Assembly (NCBI GenBank): GCA_940671915.1
Contig: CALNVZ010003426.1
Location: 16,408,808 to 16,472,807 of the forward strand
DNA length: 64,000 nucleotides
Reading direction: 5' to 3'
Origin: Paracentrotus lividus
Lineage: Eukaryota > Echinodermata > Echinoidea > Camarodonta > Echinidae
The notes under the pieces are model-generated. The model searched no databases and was not told the DNA's origin. It saw only the letters and a list, made by a program, of their open reading frames with translations. The first letter of the stretch is position 1. Each line of letters starts with the position of its first letter. The position numbers and the translations under genes are program-made. Below are positions 35,506-48,190 of the stretch, one piece after another.

Positions 35506-35844
35506 GCAACACTGATTATTTTATTTATTTTTTGTTGTTGTTTTTTGTCTGTGTTTTTTAAATCGAAAAGTAACATTTTAATCGGGCATACATCATATTT
35601 TATTTGGTCAGCAGAGATGGATAATTTTAACCATCGCGTACTAGAAAAGGCAAATTTACTGAGATGCGAGATTAAATGATGAGGAGAATAGGCTGGCCCG
35701 GTCCTTACACATGCACACCTTTTTTCTTAAACATCTTTTGTAAACATGTCAATCCTCTTTATCACTTTACTTAAGAAAAGTTGTGTTTGCCAAGAGGTGG
35801 TAATGAACAATTTCTTACCCATGTTGTCCATTTCACCATCTCAA

Positions 35845-37845
35845 ACTATCTTCATCTAAACACAACACAAAAGAAAGTCCCCTATTTCAGATATCAATAA
35901 TTTTTGAACCAGGAGAAACTTGACAATCTATATATACATGTCCATGTATAGGAATTTAATTAACAACAATGGGAGCGAATTTTAGGAATATCATCAAAAG
36001 ACATGCTTCAGTGAGCAATGGTGAATGCAAAATGTCATTTTTTGAAGTTCGCAAGCCTAAAATGCAACTTGATTTAAAGATAACGGACCCATTTTCAGAT
36101 TTAAACATTCACGTCAGAAATATGCAAAAGTGCCCCAATATCGAAAAAGAAAATTTGCGTCAGAATTCACGAGTTGAAGTGAGATGCAGCAAAATTTCCA
36201 AGCTGCTTCTTCTCTTTGCTATGGTATATTCGATAAATATTGATGGAATCCCTGTTTTGAAGTGTATGCAACACAATTTCCATCTGACGGTTGAATGAAC
36301 CCACAAACAAGTAGGCCATTTTGAATACGAGAGGCATATAGAATTTTATGCACTAGAACGCATTCCAATAAACATTTTCGGCTCTTATTTTATTCTTTGC
36401 GGCAACGTGTCAGATGATACTATGCATTCATTTACAAATTCATGCTTCAGTGAGCACCGTGAGCTGAAAACCATTTTCTCAGTACGGACTAAATTCAAAT
36501 TCTACTTTGATTGATACAACAATTTTTTTTTCGGGATTACTTCTAATTTATTTTACAAAAAATATCCCATGTCACACGCCTCAGTGGGCACAAGATACAA
36601 GGTAAATAGAAGAAGAGAGTTGGGCTTTGTCATCGTTCAGTGAACTTTTCATATGTAAATGAATAGAATCATGTTAGTAGAGACCAGTTGAAGCTACATG
36701 TGCCAAGTTTCAAAATAATTCACAGTAATATGGATAAAAACTGACATTTAAAATGATGAGTAAATTCACTTTGTTAAACTTGTGTTAAACCTCTGTTACA
36801 TAAAGTCAATGAGAGGTAAATTCATACCTGACAATGTGACATTTTGGCCATTTTTCATGGATTAGTTATTAATTCTGCGTTGTAGTTATGTTCACGAACT
36901 TGGCACGCGCTTAACTGATCTCTAAAACTAACATGATTTAAATTCAATTCATCGAAAGTCAACCATGACAAAGCCCCAAACTTTCTTCTCATTTCCATGA
37001 TTTTCTTTTCTTGTGACCCAGCTAAAGCCGTGGAACATCGGCAGGTATTTTTTTGGAAATATAAAATCAAAGAAGTACTCCCCAAAAGAATTTTTATTCA
37101 TTCCAATGTAAAATTATTGTATAGTAAAGTTTTTAGTCCAATACGTTTTTGAGAAGAAAAGGGGGCTTTTCCAGTCTCACGTGCTCACTGACCGTCTGAT
37201 TTATGGAATAAATGCATAGGATCATTGACACGTTGCCACAAAGAATATTAAATACAAGCCAAAAAAATGTTATTGTAGATCTTCTAGTGCATAAAAATTA
37301 TAAATGACTCTTCGTAATGCTTAAAATGCCTATTTTTGGGTTGTTTGATGGGTTCATTTCAACTGGAATGAATGGAAATTGGTTACATACACTTCCAAAC
37401 AGGAATTCCATCATTTTGATCGAATATTATACCATGGCAAAGAAGTAAAATGGCAGTTTTGGCAATTTTTGCTGATGCTCACTCAACCGTGAAATTGAAC
37501 CCAAATTTCTTTTCCGTTATATGGGAAAGCACGTTTCGCATACATTCTGACGTGTAAAATGTTTTTAAAATCGAAATGGGTCCGTCGTATTCATAGAATC
37601 TAAGTGCGCCATATGGCTTGCGAACTATCAAAAAATGACATTTTTGCCTTTACCATTGGCTCACTTAGCATGTCTGTGAATGATATATTCCCTTAAAAAT
37701 TCGCTCCCATCTGTGGCTATTAAAATTCCTACATGGGCATATAATTTAGATTTTTCACATATCCTCTGTTTTCAAAAATTATATGATATCTTGAAATTGG
37801 GGAATCTTCTTTTTGGTTGTTGTGTTCTATATGAGCTCTATCCTC
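35845..37845. repeat. Foldback element: 2-kb imperfect palindrome
   Basis: Left arm words such as GGGAGCGAATTTTAGGAATA, CATGCTTCAGTGAGCA, GGGGCTTTGTCA-type and CACGTGTCA-type sequences return in reverse complement in the right arm (TTCGCTCCCAT at 37702, GTGCTCACTGA at 37179, CAAAGCCCCAAACTTT at 36970). The centre is near 36790. Each arm is about 0.95 kb. The second haplotype copy is at 45620-47530. The arms contain repeated TTCAGTGAGCA-like words. No protein domain is recognised in its only longer frame (35969-36298). Confidence 0.88.
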
Positions 37846-40740
37846 TATAAACCACATGTGATTTTTCGACGTGGAAATGTATGACATAACTAAGCGAATT
37901 GTCCTCCCAGCGCTATTTGGTCAAAAAAAAATAGGTCTCCCATCTCACGCTTAACACACCTTGGCTCGTACGCAATCACAAATTTTCTTTACAAACAATA
38001 GATGGTCTAAAAATAAACGGACTCATTTCATCCGGAAATACCCCCTGCCCGCATTTACTCGCACTCGCTCATTCATATCTTTCAATTTAATTTATGGCAA
38101 AGCGGAGCGGGATTGTTTTGCTGGGGCATACGTGCAAAATATTTTGTGTAAACTTGATCCAGGCTATGTGGCTAAGTTCAATATATCGGTCCTACTCCCA
38201 AGAGTTCTATGAACTCCAAAGATTCGACATTTCTTCTAAATAGGTTCACATTCGTTTAAAACACGGCCCATTGATCAAGATCTCTATTTCGAAGAATCGC
38301 ATCGAGTAAGAAAAAAAAAACAAAAACAAAACAAAAAAAACGTAAACACTTCTGAAAAAGCAACAATCAAAAAATAAAAATAACAAATAACAAACAAAAT
38401 CAAAACAAAAGCAAACAAATAAAACAAACAATCCCCCTAAAAAACAACAACAAGACAACCCAAGGACAACCAAAACTAAAAAAAAAAAAAAAAAAATTAA
38501 AAAAACAGAAGGGGAAATATATATATACTGAGAGACATTATGACTAACAAAATAGGGACGGGGTAAATGAGAGAGGACGACAAAGAAATGGTAAGATAAC
38601 ACTCTTTCAACTGATGGAAAAGAGAATTGGGGAAATGATTCAGTGACATGGAGAATGCGAGATAGCACATCTAATCCGTTTGCGAGCCCATTTCTTTAGC
38701 ACTAGGGAAGTGCTACAACCAATCCAATTGTTGTACATGACATCTCACATTTCCCAGCGCGATGGTACCCCGAATTGAGCGAAAATGAGGAACCCGCTTA
38801 ATAATGCGTAAAGGGAAACTAACAATAATAATAGACATCACTAAGCTTTACCTCCACATGCAAAAAGTTATGTCTCCCGGAGCCAATTTTTTTTTTTGAC
38901 TTGTTTGTTTTATTCCTTTCCTTTCATTACTTGAATGTCACACTTTCTTTTACATTTCATGTTATCTGAAAAACAAAAAAAATAATTATATTCAAATTTA
39001 CCAGTTAGTATTTTTCCCCCCCCCCCTGTATAGTGCATCAGACCAAACATAAACAGCTTAGTTAGGAAGATATGTTTCCAACTCATAGATAATAATTCAG
39101 GGCACAAAACACAAGATATAAAATCGACAATCGAGTAGAAATTGATGGAAAGAGCAACAGTGACGACACAGAGAACCAGTCATGACAGCTCAGTACTAGT
39201 CTCATGATGATCAACTATACTTTCTAGCTGATTCTAGGTCCCCGGGAAAATCATGAACTGTAAAACACCGATTAAATGACGCCTAAGTGTATAAATGGAC
39301 AGTATGCGGAGATATCTGGGGCTATAAATTCATATTAATTGGACTCAACGGATAAAAGTTTCCAACTTGCCTTGAATATACATAGAATTGGTGAAGGCTC
39401 ACTAAGGCGGTATGATGCTCTGATTTTGGTGGTAAAATTATGCCTGACAATTATTTCAACTTAATAACATCATATAATAAAGAAGGAACAAAAATGAAAA
39501 ACAAAACCTTCTAAAGCCAATGCACGAGAATACATATGGGGTGTGCAGCCACTATGACTGTGTAGATGCGGTGCAAAATCGAAAACATAGGTAAGAGTCA
39601 GCACATGATAACAATGTTATACTTAAAGTCATGTTGAACAGGTCACACGATGACCAAACTTGATGTACAGAAGACGCGTAAATTTTAATACAACTTGTTT
39701 ATATTCTCTAACAGATGTACTTGCACAGCATCATAGTTATAATGACAGAATATGTTGCGTCAAAATTTCGATAACTGTTTAAGGAACTTTTAAATGTGCC
39801 CAATTTCAACTTCTGTGTTCTAATACACGATTTACTTTCTACGTTAGCTTCGAGTTAGATACATGTGTTGTGTGTGTTGTGTGTGTGTGTGTGTGGGTCA
39901 CTAGAGTCCATCTAATCAACACTGTACGCACATACTCCGGCAACCACCTATATCGGCTTTCCTGGTCCGGATAGCGAGGGGGGGAGGGGGTAAGCACTTT
40001 CAACGAAGTGTGATACATGATACGTCACAGAGATCTTCGATAACCAAATGGATTATAGCATCCTACAGTGGATTTATTTTTAAATGGGATATAAAACTAC
40101 AAAGTGGACATTGACATATTTAACCTTACAACAGTAGTCGAAAGTTACATAACAACATCCATACCATTCATAACTTAGGTATCTCAGATACCACTCCACC
40201 CACGATACTGAAGCAAATGCACTTCCGGGGGAAGAAAAGGATGCCTACAGTCAATACCATATCACACATGTTCAAGACGTATACAAAAGCGGAATTAGTA
40301 TATGGAAAGGCCTAGACATCACTGCAGCAACAGTTGCGGGATGTTCCTCTTTCTTATTTATGAGTACCAATATGAAACCAATTATTTTGTGATCGATTTG
40401 TTTTGCCAGACACTGCCTAATTAAATGTCAACAGTAAAACAGACAATGACCTCTACACAGATTGATGTGCTACATGTTCTTTTATGCCATGTGATCTCGG
40501 AGCCAAGACGGCTTTATTCATACTTGTACTTATGCTAGATCTGTATAGAAAGGAAATCTTAATTGCAGGACACAGATCGATCATATATCGAGAGCAATTT
40601 CGTGCCTCAGCTTGGTTAACTTAGCGCTCCTTTCGTACTTCTTTCGAGTCCCATATATAAGGTGTCAATGTTTTAATGAGGTATAAGTGTGTGAACAATC
40701 ATTTAAAATCATTAATGATAATTTCTACTTAATGTCTTAT
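37846..40740. other. Intron sequence: A-rich tract and (TG)n, no gene
   Basis: CAAAACAAAA-type A-rich DNA at 38300-38500 (the long minus-strand frame here is poly-F/V/L and not a protein), a C run at 39017-39026, and (TG)n at 39867-39895. It is duplicated at 47600-50425. Confidence 0.6.
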
Positions 40741-42781
40741 GCTCCGATAGGGTGCTTGAAAAACGTAATCACCAGACTGAATCATGGCCTATCTCGTTGC
40801 CCTCCTCAGGGAAAGGAGATATCAAAATAGACCCTCTTCCTCGGTTTAACAGTGACCACGGACGCGTCTCTTCAAGTTGGGGGGCTTTGTCAAAGGTCGC
40901 GATGGTTTCCGGATCTTGAGGTCCTCCTAGAGGGCCGCCTGCGCTCACGTTCATAACGTTACTGGAACTAATTTAGTTCAAGTCTGTTGTCCTTCACGTA
41001 TATTTTCGCGACTTTTGGTGGGCCGGCTCGGGCGTTGCCTACTCTCAACGGGACAACACCTCTCTGACCGGAAGCCCTACATTCAAGCGAGAACAAGCTC
41101 GGGACACACTCTTTGAAGTTTGAACGGGGTAAAATTCTTCCGAATGAAAACAATATATTTGAAATCAGTAGCGTACTTTATTCAACCCCTCAAATTAAAC
41201 ATTCCCTCATAAAAAAAAATCAATTAATAAAAAGCTTCGTATTACACATTATGAGTGAAAAAGAGCCAGACTTATGCCTCTCAGGCTTGTGGGTGTAACG
41301 GCCGAGGTGTGCCGGGTCACAACCGAGTTAGTGTGCCGCGCTAGTCGTTTCATCGGTCTTCCCTCAATGTCTTAGAGTATCTCGCTGCGTCATATATCAT
41401 TGTATTTCGATGGATCTGTTGGCGTGGGACAGCAGAGGATGGCATTTCGTTTTGGCTTTATTATGTGTAGCGATCTCTCCTTGGGAATGGATTGCAATCC
41501 GGGTAGACGAGCAAGAGTGACGTCGCCACGGGTTGGTGACCCTCCCACTTCGCGGGGTGTCTTCATGTTTCATCGAGGTAGCAGGCACTCTAGATAGCAG
41601 ACTTTCTATCTCTGCCCTGAACAACAGACTTCCTCGGAGTTTGCTCACACGCCCGAGTCAGGAGAGAGCGTTCTTGCTTTGCTTCTACTGAACTCTGGTC
41701 ATTGGAAAGGCGGTGGACAGGCGTCCAGGAGGCCGGGGGCCTGTGTTTTGTCCTCCGCAACCATCTTTCAAGGGGCTTCGATATTTTCCTCCTCTAGGTT
41801 CTATACCTTCACTTCTCAGGTAAATCAGGGAGGATTAGACATAAACGGTGGCTCTTGAATTGCGTCACTCTCACTGGTCGGGTCGGGCCTGGTTTCAGGA
41901 TCTGTTGCTGCCTGTATAACAGGGAAACGACTGCCCCTTCCGGCCGTACTCGAAGCTTAGTTTCTCTAGACGTTGTTCGGAGGTGTGGTTTGGTTTGAAC
42001 TTACTCATCGCGAATACACATCGCCTATCTTCATCGTAATACTGCTTGGGCCTATCGGGCCAGCGGGCTAGGGTATGTACGCGACCTTATTCAGATATCC
42101 CGAGGCTGAGCTGCTATGTGTGTGGAAAAGTACGGCTGAGAGTGCTCGAACAGATTGAGTATACATTTTATGCGTGACCTCCTTGAGGCTTTTTCCTGGC
42201 CTTGGCGGTGCGAACTCTTGATGGAAGGGTCCCCAGAGAGGTTCCTTTGCCTATTGCCAGATGCTTTCCTTTGTTTATGTGTCCCTGTTTCGCAGTAAAG
42301 AATAGGCTCTCCCGATCTGGGTCGAGGACTCATAGTGATTATCGGCTCATTCTTACTGTTTTTAATGCTGGCTATAGGGGTGTGACCGCCTCTGCCAAAT
42401 CGTGCTTCCTGGCGTTGCTTTGGAGAGACTATGTTTTTATAATCGCCTTTAATCTTTAGCATCTTTTTGATCGCCTAGGAGGATCTTCACTAGCTTAAAA
42501 GGTACTGTGAGTGGCGCGAGAGCACCCTCGGCTGACTGTTAATTCTGGTGTTTCGTAATTTGGTTTAATACATAAGATTTTTCTACCAACTGTCTAGTGT
42601 GTGGGACGAGTAATATCATCCACCGTCAAATTCCGCTGGGTGGACATCCTTATCATCTCTCCCATTGTAAAGACACGCCTCGTGCACGCTCTAACTAGAG
42701 ATTCTCATTCTTAGATCTTGATCGGGGAACTGTCTAAGTCTCAGAAAAGACAAATCAGTGCCCGGGATAACTCTTCAGTTC
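40741..42781. other. GC-richer, poorly aligning contig end, possible retroelement
   Basis: Composition changes sharply to near-even GC. 40741-41125 replaces about 85 bases of the other copy. 41126-41590 still aligns but is interleaved with extra GC-rich words, and 41591-42781 has no counterpart. Minus-strand pieces such as VIQAATDPETRPDPTSESDA and the open frame 42462-42091 (basic, Pro/Ser-rich) are protein-like but unrecognised. It could be a retrotransposon carried by one haplotype, or poorly corrected read-end sequence. Confidence 0.4.
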
Positions 42782-42806
42782 NNNNNNNNNNNNNNNNNNN
42801 NNNNNN
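42782..42806. other. Assembly gap (25 N)
   Basis: Same length as the first gap and the same context: the sequence after it restarts a locus already present 9.8 kb upstream. Confidence 0.98.
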
Positions 42807-43620
42807 TTTTTACTCCATTAAAAAACTTTTAACAAAAAGCTGAATTGATGCAGTACAAAGAATACAGACATATATTAAATTTTAAAGAAACAAATAAAGT
42901 ATTCTTTCTAGTGACGTATCTACACAAACGTGTCCATAAACATTACTAACATAGTAAAAACGGCATCATTCATATTGGACAATGAATGAAAACAACTGCA
43001 ATGCTAAAAAAATGAACACAATTTAAATAAAAATCTATATGTTGTGATGTGTTATGGTTCAAATGTAAATTGTACGATTTCTAGAATGCTTTATTCACGA
43101 ACAATTATTATCTTCACTGCCATTTCTTAAATTACAAATTGCTTAAAGCGTTTAAGAACTTGTTAACATATTTTTGATCAAATCTTTACTTGTTATCTTT
43201 CTCCCCTGCATGAAAATTAAAATTATATATATTACAACTTGTGATTAAAATGAAATAAATGCGATATTGTTTAATGATTACCATATTTTATCTGAAGATA
43301 GATGAATATTTACATAAAGATAAAACATGCATTGTCCATATAGAAGAATTTAAAGAAATGCGCATTGAGAACATTTAGATTTTAACAAAAATTAAAAAAA
43401 AAAAAAAAAAATAAATAAAAACTAAATAAATAAAAAAAAAAAAAAAAAAAAAATAAATAATAATAAGAATAAAATAAGAAATAATAAAATAAAATTAAAA
43501 AAATAAAATAAATAGATAAAATAAATAAAAATAAAAATAATAAAACAAGTAATAATATATGATAAAAAAAAAAAAAAAAAAAAAAAAAATCATCATCTAA
43601 CAAACGCCATGAATATTTAC

Positions 43621-43831
43621 CTCCTTCGCTACTTATCCATATCTTCGATCAAACCCGAGCTAGCTGCTGTTCTTCGATCTCCTTTATGTCGTTAGAGGCG
43701 GTATATCAAATGGACATGATTCATCTCACTAGAGCCCTGTCGGACTTGCCCGTACCCCAGCGGCGCCCATGGTGACTGGTCACGGGCAAATCAGGGATCT
43801 GGCCAGCTCCACACACAATTCTCATGTGTTT
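43621..43831 (-). CDS. Gyc88E: Guanylate cyclase HNOBA exon, duplicate copy with deletions
   Basis: Counterpart of 33852-34076 but 14 bases shorter. The text around FEAGLTSL and RKSDRALV has lost several single bases, so no frame is open throughout. The same donor follows (GTAAATATTC). Useful for correcting the other copy, not as a separate exon. Confidence 0.6.
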
Positions 43832-44027
43832 CTAAATATACACAAAGAGGAAGAGAGAGAAGGAGAGAGGGGCGGGGGGGATAAAAAGAAAAGACTCTAT
43901 CTTCATGTAAAACTCAAAAGAAAATGATTAAGTAATGCATTAATTATCCGGTAACAAAATATTTTGTTATTGCAACCATTAAGAAGAAAAAAACACAATC
44001 ATGTATTTTCGAAATTACATCGATGGG

Positions 44028-45231
44028 TAATGCGCGGTCAAACTCGGCCTACCTTCGACGTGCATCCTACGATGGATTCGTAGAAAATTCCGCAGTGGAG
44101 CAGTACTCCGCAGAAATGCATGTACGACGTGCAGAAGTTACACATATCAATCTAGTTGAAACTTAAGAGACATCCACCTCTATACGCAATCTGCGCATAG
44201 ACATTTGTTATTTTGCACAGTTTTTCACTTTTTTTCTTGATAGGCGAGCAACTACCTTTCAAGAAAGATCAACTTGAATAATTACGTTAAGAGCTCTTTT
44301 TTTCAAAAATAGGAATAAACTACTGCAAAGGGGAGAAAAAATCCTGTCACTTGTGTCAATTCGAATCCTAATCAGATCCAATTCCTGTACAATATGGCAA
44401 ATTGCTCTCAAAATAGCTCATACGCCACATAATCTCCTGCAATACGCAATAATATATAACAGCTTTTATGACTCCTTTTTAAAAGCTTGATTCTCACCTT
44501 CCAGAGATAAGATTCATTTCGATTGGTTAAAAAAAAGTTCTGTCCTTTGAACTATGTCACAAACGAATCTTTACTCGATGTGGTCAATATTTCCGCATAT
44601 CACATGCATTATTCGCATTGTGCGCGTCTTCGCAAGATGTGAAAGATCACTATTAATAACAATATCTTAGACATCAATCTATTGAAATAAATAAAATATC
44701 TGATTACAACTTAGCACATGGTGTATAGTTGCCAATGTATTTCCCCAAGTGTCAAGCTCTACCTAACGAAACTATGATAAAAGTTCAATTATTATTTCAT
44801 GTCCATGAGAAATTAGCTCGAACGGATCGACTGACCAGCACATTTTACCACAGGGCCGTTTCTAGGCAGTTTACGCTAAGTAATAATGCACTGCAGTTCA
44901 TCCGGTGCCTCCCCCGTTATAGCGCGGGTTTGTTACATTAATGAGTAGCCGTAAATATTCTGCGCCGCCCGTTGTATTTCCACTAAACTCATGAATGTAA
45001 TGTTTGCGTTTCCCCTCCTCAAATAATGGACGCGTCTTTATGTTAAGATTTAATGTCATACGTTAGGTTTACATTTCACGTGGAGTAGAATTGATATGAT
45101 ACCCTTATTATAGAATTGCAGGAATCGCAGAAGTTGAATTAGGACCTGTGCGTGCATTGCACATGCAACGTGCTACGTCGATGGCACGTGCGCCGTAGCC
45201 TACGACGAGTTGTGACCGCCGCGGCGCATTA
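44028..45231. mobile_element. MITE with nested element, second haplotype copy
   Basis: Outer TAATGCG...CGCATTA ends and inner ATATCAATCTA...TAGAATTGATAT ends correspond to 34276-35505. The right part of the inner element (TTATGTTAAGATTTAATGTC) agrees better with the solo copy at 55280 than with the first haplotype copy. Confidence 0.8.
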
Positions 45232-45619
45232 GCAACACTGATTTATTTTATTTATTTTTTTGTTGTTGTTTTGTCTGTGTTTTTTTTTTAAATCGAAAAG
45301 TAACATTTTAACTGGGCAATACATTTTCGATTTTGATTTGGTCAGCAGAGACTGAATAATTTTAACCATCGTCTTAGAAAAGGCAAATTTACTGAGATGG
45401 AGATTAAATGAGAGAGAAATAGGCTGGGCCCGGTCCTTACACCATGCACACCTTTTTTTCTTAAACATCTTTGTGTTAAACATGTCAATCCTCTTTATCA
45501 CTTTAAGAAAAGTTTGTGTTGCCAAGACGGGGTAATGAACATTTCTACACCATGTTGTCCATTTCACCATGCTCAAACTATCTTATCTAAACACAACACA
45601 AAAAGAAAGTTCCCCCTAT

Positions 45620-47530
45620 TTCAGATATCAATAATTTTTGAACCAGGAGAAACTTGACAAATCTATTATTACATGTCCATGTAGGGAATTTAATTAACAA
45701 CAATGGGAGCGAATTTTAGGGAATATCATCAAGACATGCTTCAGTGAGCAATGGTTGAATGCAAAAATGTCATTTTTTGAAGTTCGCAAGCCTAAAATGG
45801 CAACTTTGATTTAAAGATAACGGACCCATTTTCAGATTTTAAACATTTTACACGTCAGAAAGTATGCAAAACGTGCTTCCCAATATACGGAAAAGAAATT
45901 TGCGTCAAATTTCACGGTTGAGTGAGCATGCAGCAAAAATTGTCCAAACTGCCATTCTTACTTCTTTGCTATGGTATATTCGATCAAATATGATGGAATT
46001 CCTGTTTTGGAAGTGTATGCAACCAATTTCCATTCATGACGGTTGAATGAACCCATCAAACAATAGGCCATTTTAGAATTACGAAGAGTCATTATAGTAA
46101 TTTTATGCACTAGAACGCATCTCAATAACATTTTCCGGCTTGTATTTATATTCTTTGGGCACGTGTCAATGATACTATGGCATTTATTTACAAATTCATG
46201 CTTCAGTGAGCACGTGAGACTGGAAAAGCCATTTTCTCATGTACGGACTAAAATTCAAATTCTTACTTTGATTGAATACAACAATTTTTTTTCGGGGATT
46301 ACCTTTAATTTTATTTAAAAAAAAATCCCGATGTTACACGCCTCAGTGGGCACAAGATACAAGAAAATCATGAAAATGAGAAGAAAGTTTGGGGCTTTGT
46401 CATGGTTCAGTGACTTTTCGAATATGTAAATTGAATAGAGATCATGTTAGGTAGAGACCAGTTGAAGCTATGTGCCAAGTTTCATAAAATAATTCACAGT
46501 CAAATGGACAAAAACTGACATTTAAAATATGATAAATTTCACTTTTGTTAAACTTTTGTTAAACCTCTGTACATAAAGTCAATGGAGGAGTAAATCAATA
46601 CCTGACAAATGTGAAATTTGGCCAATTTCATTGATGATTATTATTAATTCTGCTGTGAGTTATGTCACGAAACTTGGCACGCAGCTTCAACTGATCTCTA
46701 ACTAACATGATCTAAATTCAAATTACTCATTCGAAAAGTCACTGAACCATGACAAAGCCCCAAACTTTCTTCTCATTTTCATGATTTTCTTGTATCTTGT
46801 GCCCACTAAAGCGTGAAACATCGGGATTTTTTTGAAAATAAAATCAAAAGTACTCCCCAAAAAGAATTTTTATATTCAATCAATGTAAAAATTTGAATTT
46901 TAGTCCATACGTGAGAAAAGGGCTTTTCCAGTCTCACGTGCTCACTGAAGCATGAATTTATGAATAAATGCCATTAGGATCATTGACACGTGCCAAAAAA
47001 TAAATCAAGCCAAAAAATGTTATTGAGATGCTTTCTAGTGCATAATTACTATAATGACTCTCGTAACTAAAATGGCCTATTTTTTTGGTTGTTTTGATGG
47101 GTTCATTCAACCGTGAATGAAGGAAATTGGTTACATACACTTCCAAAATACAGGAATTCCATCATATTTGATCGAATATACATGGCAAAAGTATAAAATG
47201 GCAGTTGGGCAATTTTTGCTGCATGCTCACTCAACCGTGAAATCTCAAAATTTCTTTTCCGTATATTGGGAAGCAGTTTCGCATACATTCTGAGTGTAAA
47301 ATGGTTTAAAATATAATGGGTCCGTTATCATAGATCAAAGTGCCATTTTAGGCTTCGCGAACTTCAAAAAAATGACATTTTGCCTTCAACCATTGCTCAC
47401 TGAAGCATGTCTTATGATATTCCCTAAAATTCGCTCCCATTGGGCTAATTAAATTCCCTACATGGACATATAATTAGATTTTCAATTCCTCCTGTTTCAA
47501 AAATTATTGATATTGAAATAGGGGGAACTT
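45620..47530. repeat. Foldback element, second haplotype copy
   Basis: Same palindrome as 35845-37845, centred near 46570. Left-arm CATGCTTCAGTGAGCACGTG at 46198 faces CACGTGCTCACTGAAGCATG near 46935. The pairing is cleaner here than in the first copy. Confidence 0.88.
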
Positions 47531-48135
47531 TCTTTTGTGTTGTGTTTATATACTCAATCCTCAAACACAGTGATTTTTCGACGTGGAAGATGACAAACTA
47601 AGCGAATTGCTCCCAGACGCTATTTGTCAAAAAAAAAAAGGTCTTCACCATCTCACTTAACACACTTGCTCGTCACAAATCACAAATCTATAAACAAAAC
47701 CTAAAAAACGACTCCATTTTCATCGGAAATACCCCTGCGCATTTACTCCACCGGCACTCATAATCTTTCAATTTTAATTTATGCGCAAAGCGAGCGGATT
47801 GTTTGCTGGGGCATACGTGCAAAAGTGTAAACTTGATCCAGGCTATGAGCTAAGTTCAATAATGGTCCACTCCAAGAGTTCTATGACTCCCCAAAGAATT
47901 GACATTCTTCTAAAATAGGTTCACATTCGCTTTTAAAACGGCCAAGATCAAGATCTATTTCGAAGAATCATCGAGTAAGAAAAAAAACAAAAACAAAAAC
48001 AAAAACAAAAACAAAAACACACGAAAAAGCAACAACAAAAAATAAAAAAACAAAAACAAACAAAACAAAACAAAAGCAAACAAATAAAACAAACAACCCC
48101 CTAAAAACAACAAACAAACAACCAAGACAACAAAA

Positions 48136-48190
<55 letters not shown>

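Larger units (their letters stand above)
33018..41590. repeat. Duplicated block B, first copy (alternative haplotype)
   Basis: Direct match to 42807-50890 from TACTCCATTAAAAAAC onward, through the cyclase exon, the nested MITE, the 2-kb palindrome and the A-rich tract. The copies differ by many small indels and by an unrelated insert at 40740-41125 in this copy. Followed by odd sequence and a 25-N gap. Confidence 0.88.

Noticed and set aside
35969-36298. 109-codon plus frame in the foldback element
   Set aside because: Lies in one arm of a palindrome, is broken in the other haplotype copy, and has no recognisable domain.
38246-38668. 140-codon minus-strand frame
   Set aside because: It is translated A-rich low-complexity DNA giving F, L, V and C runs.
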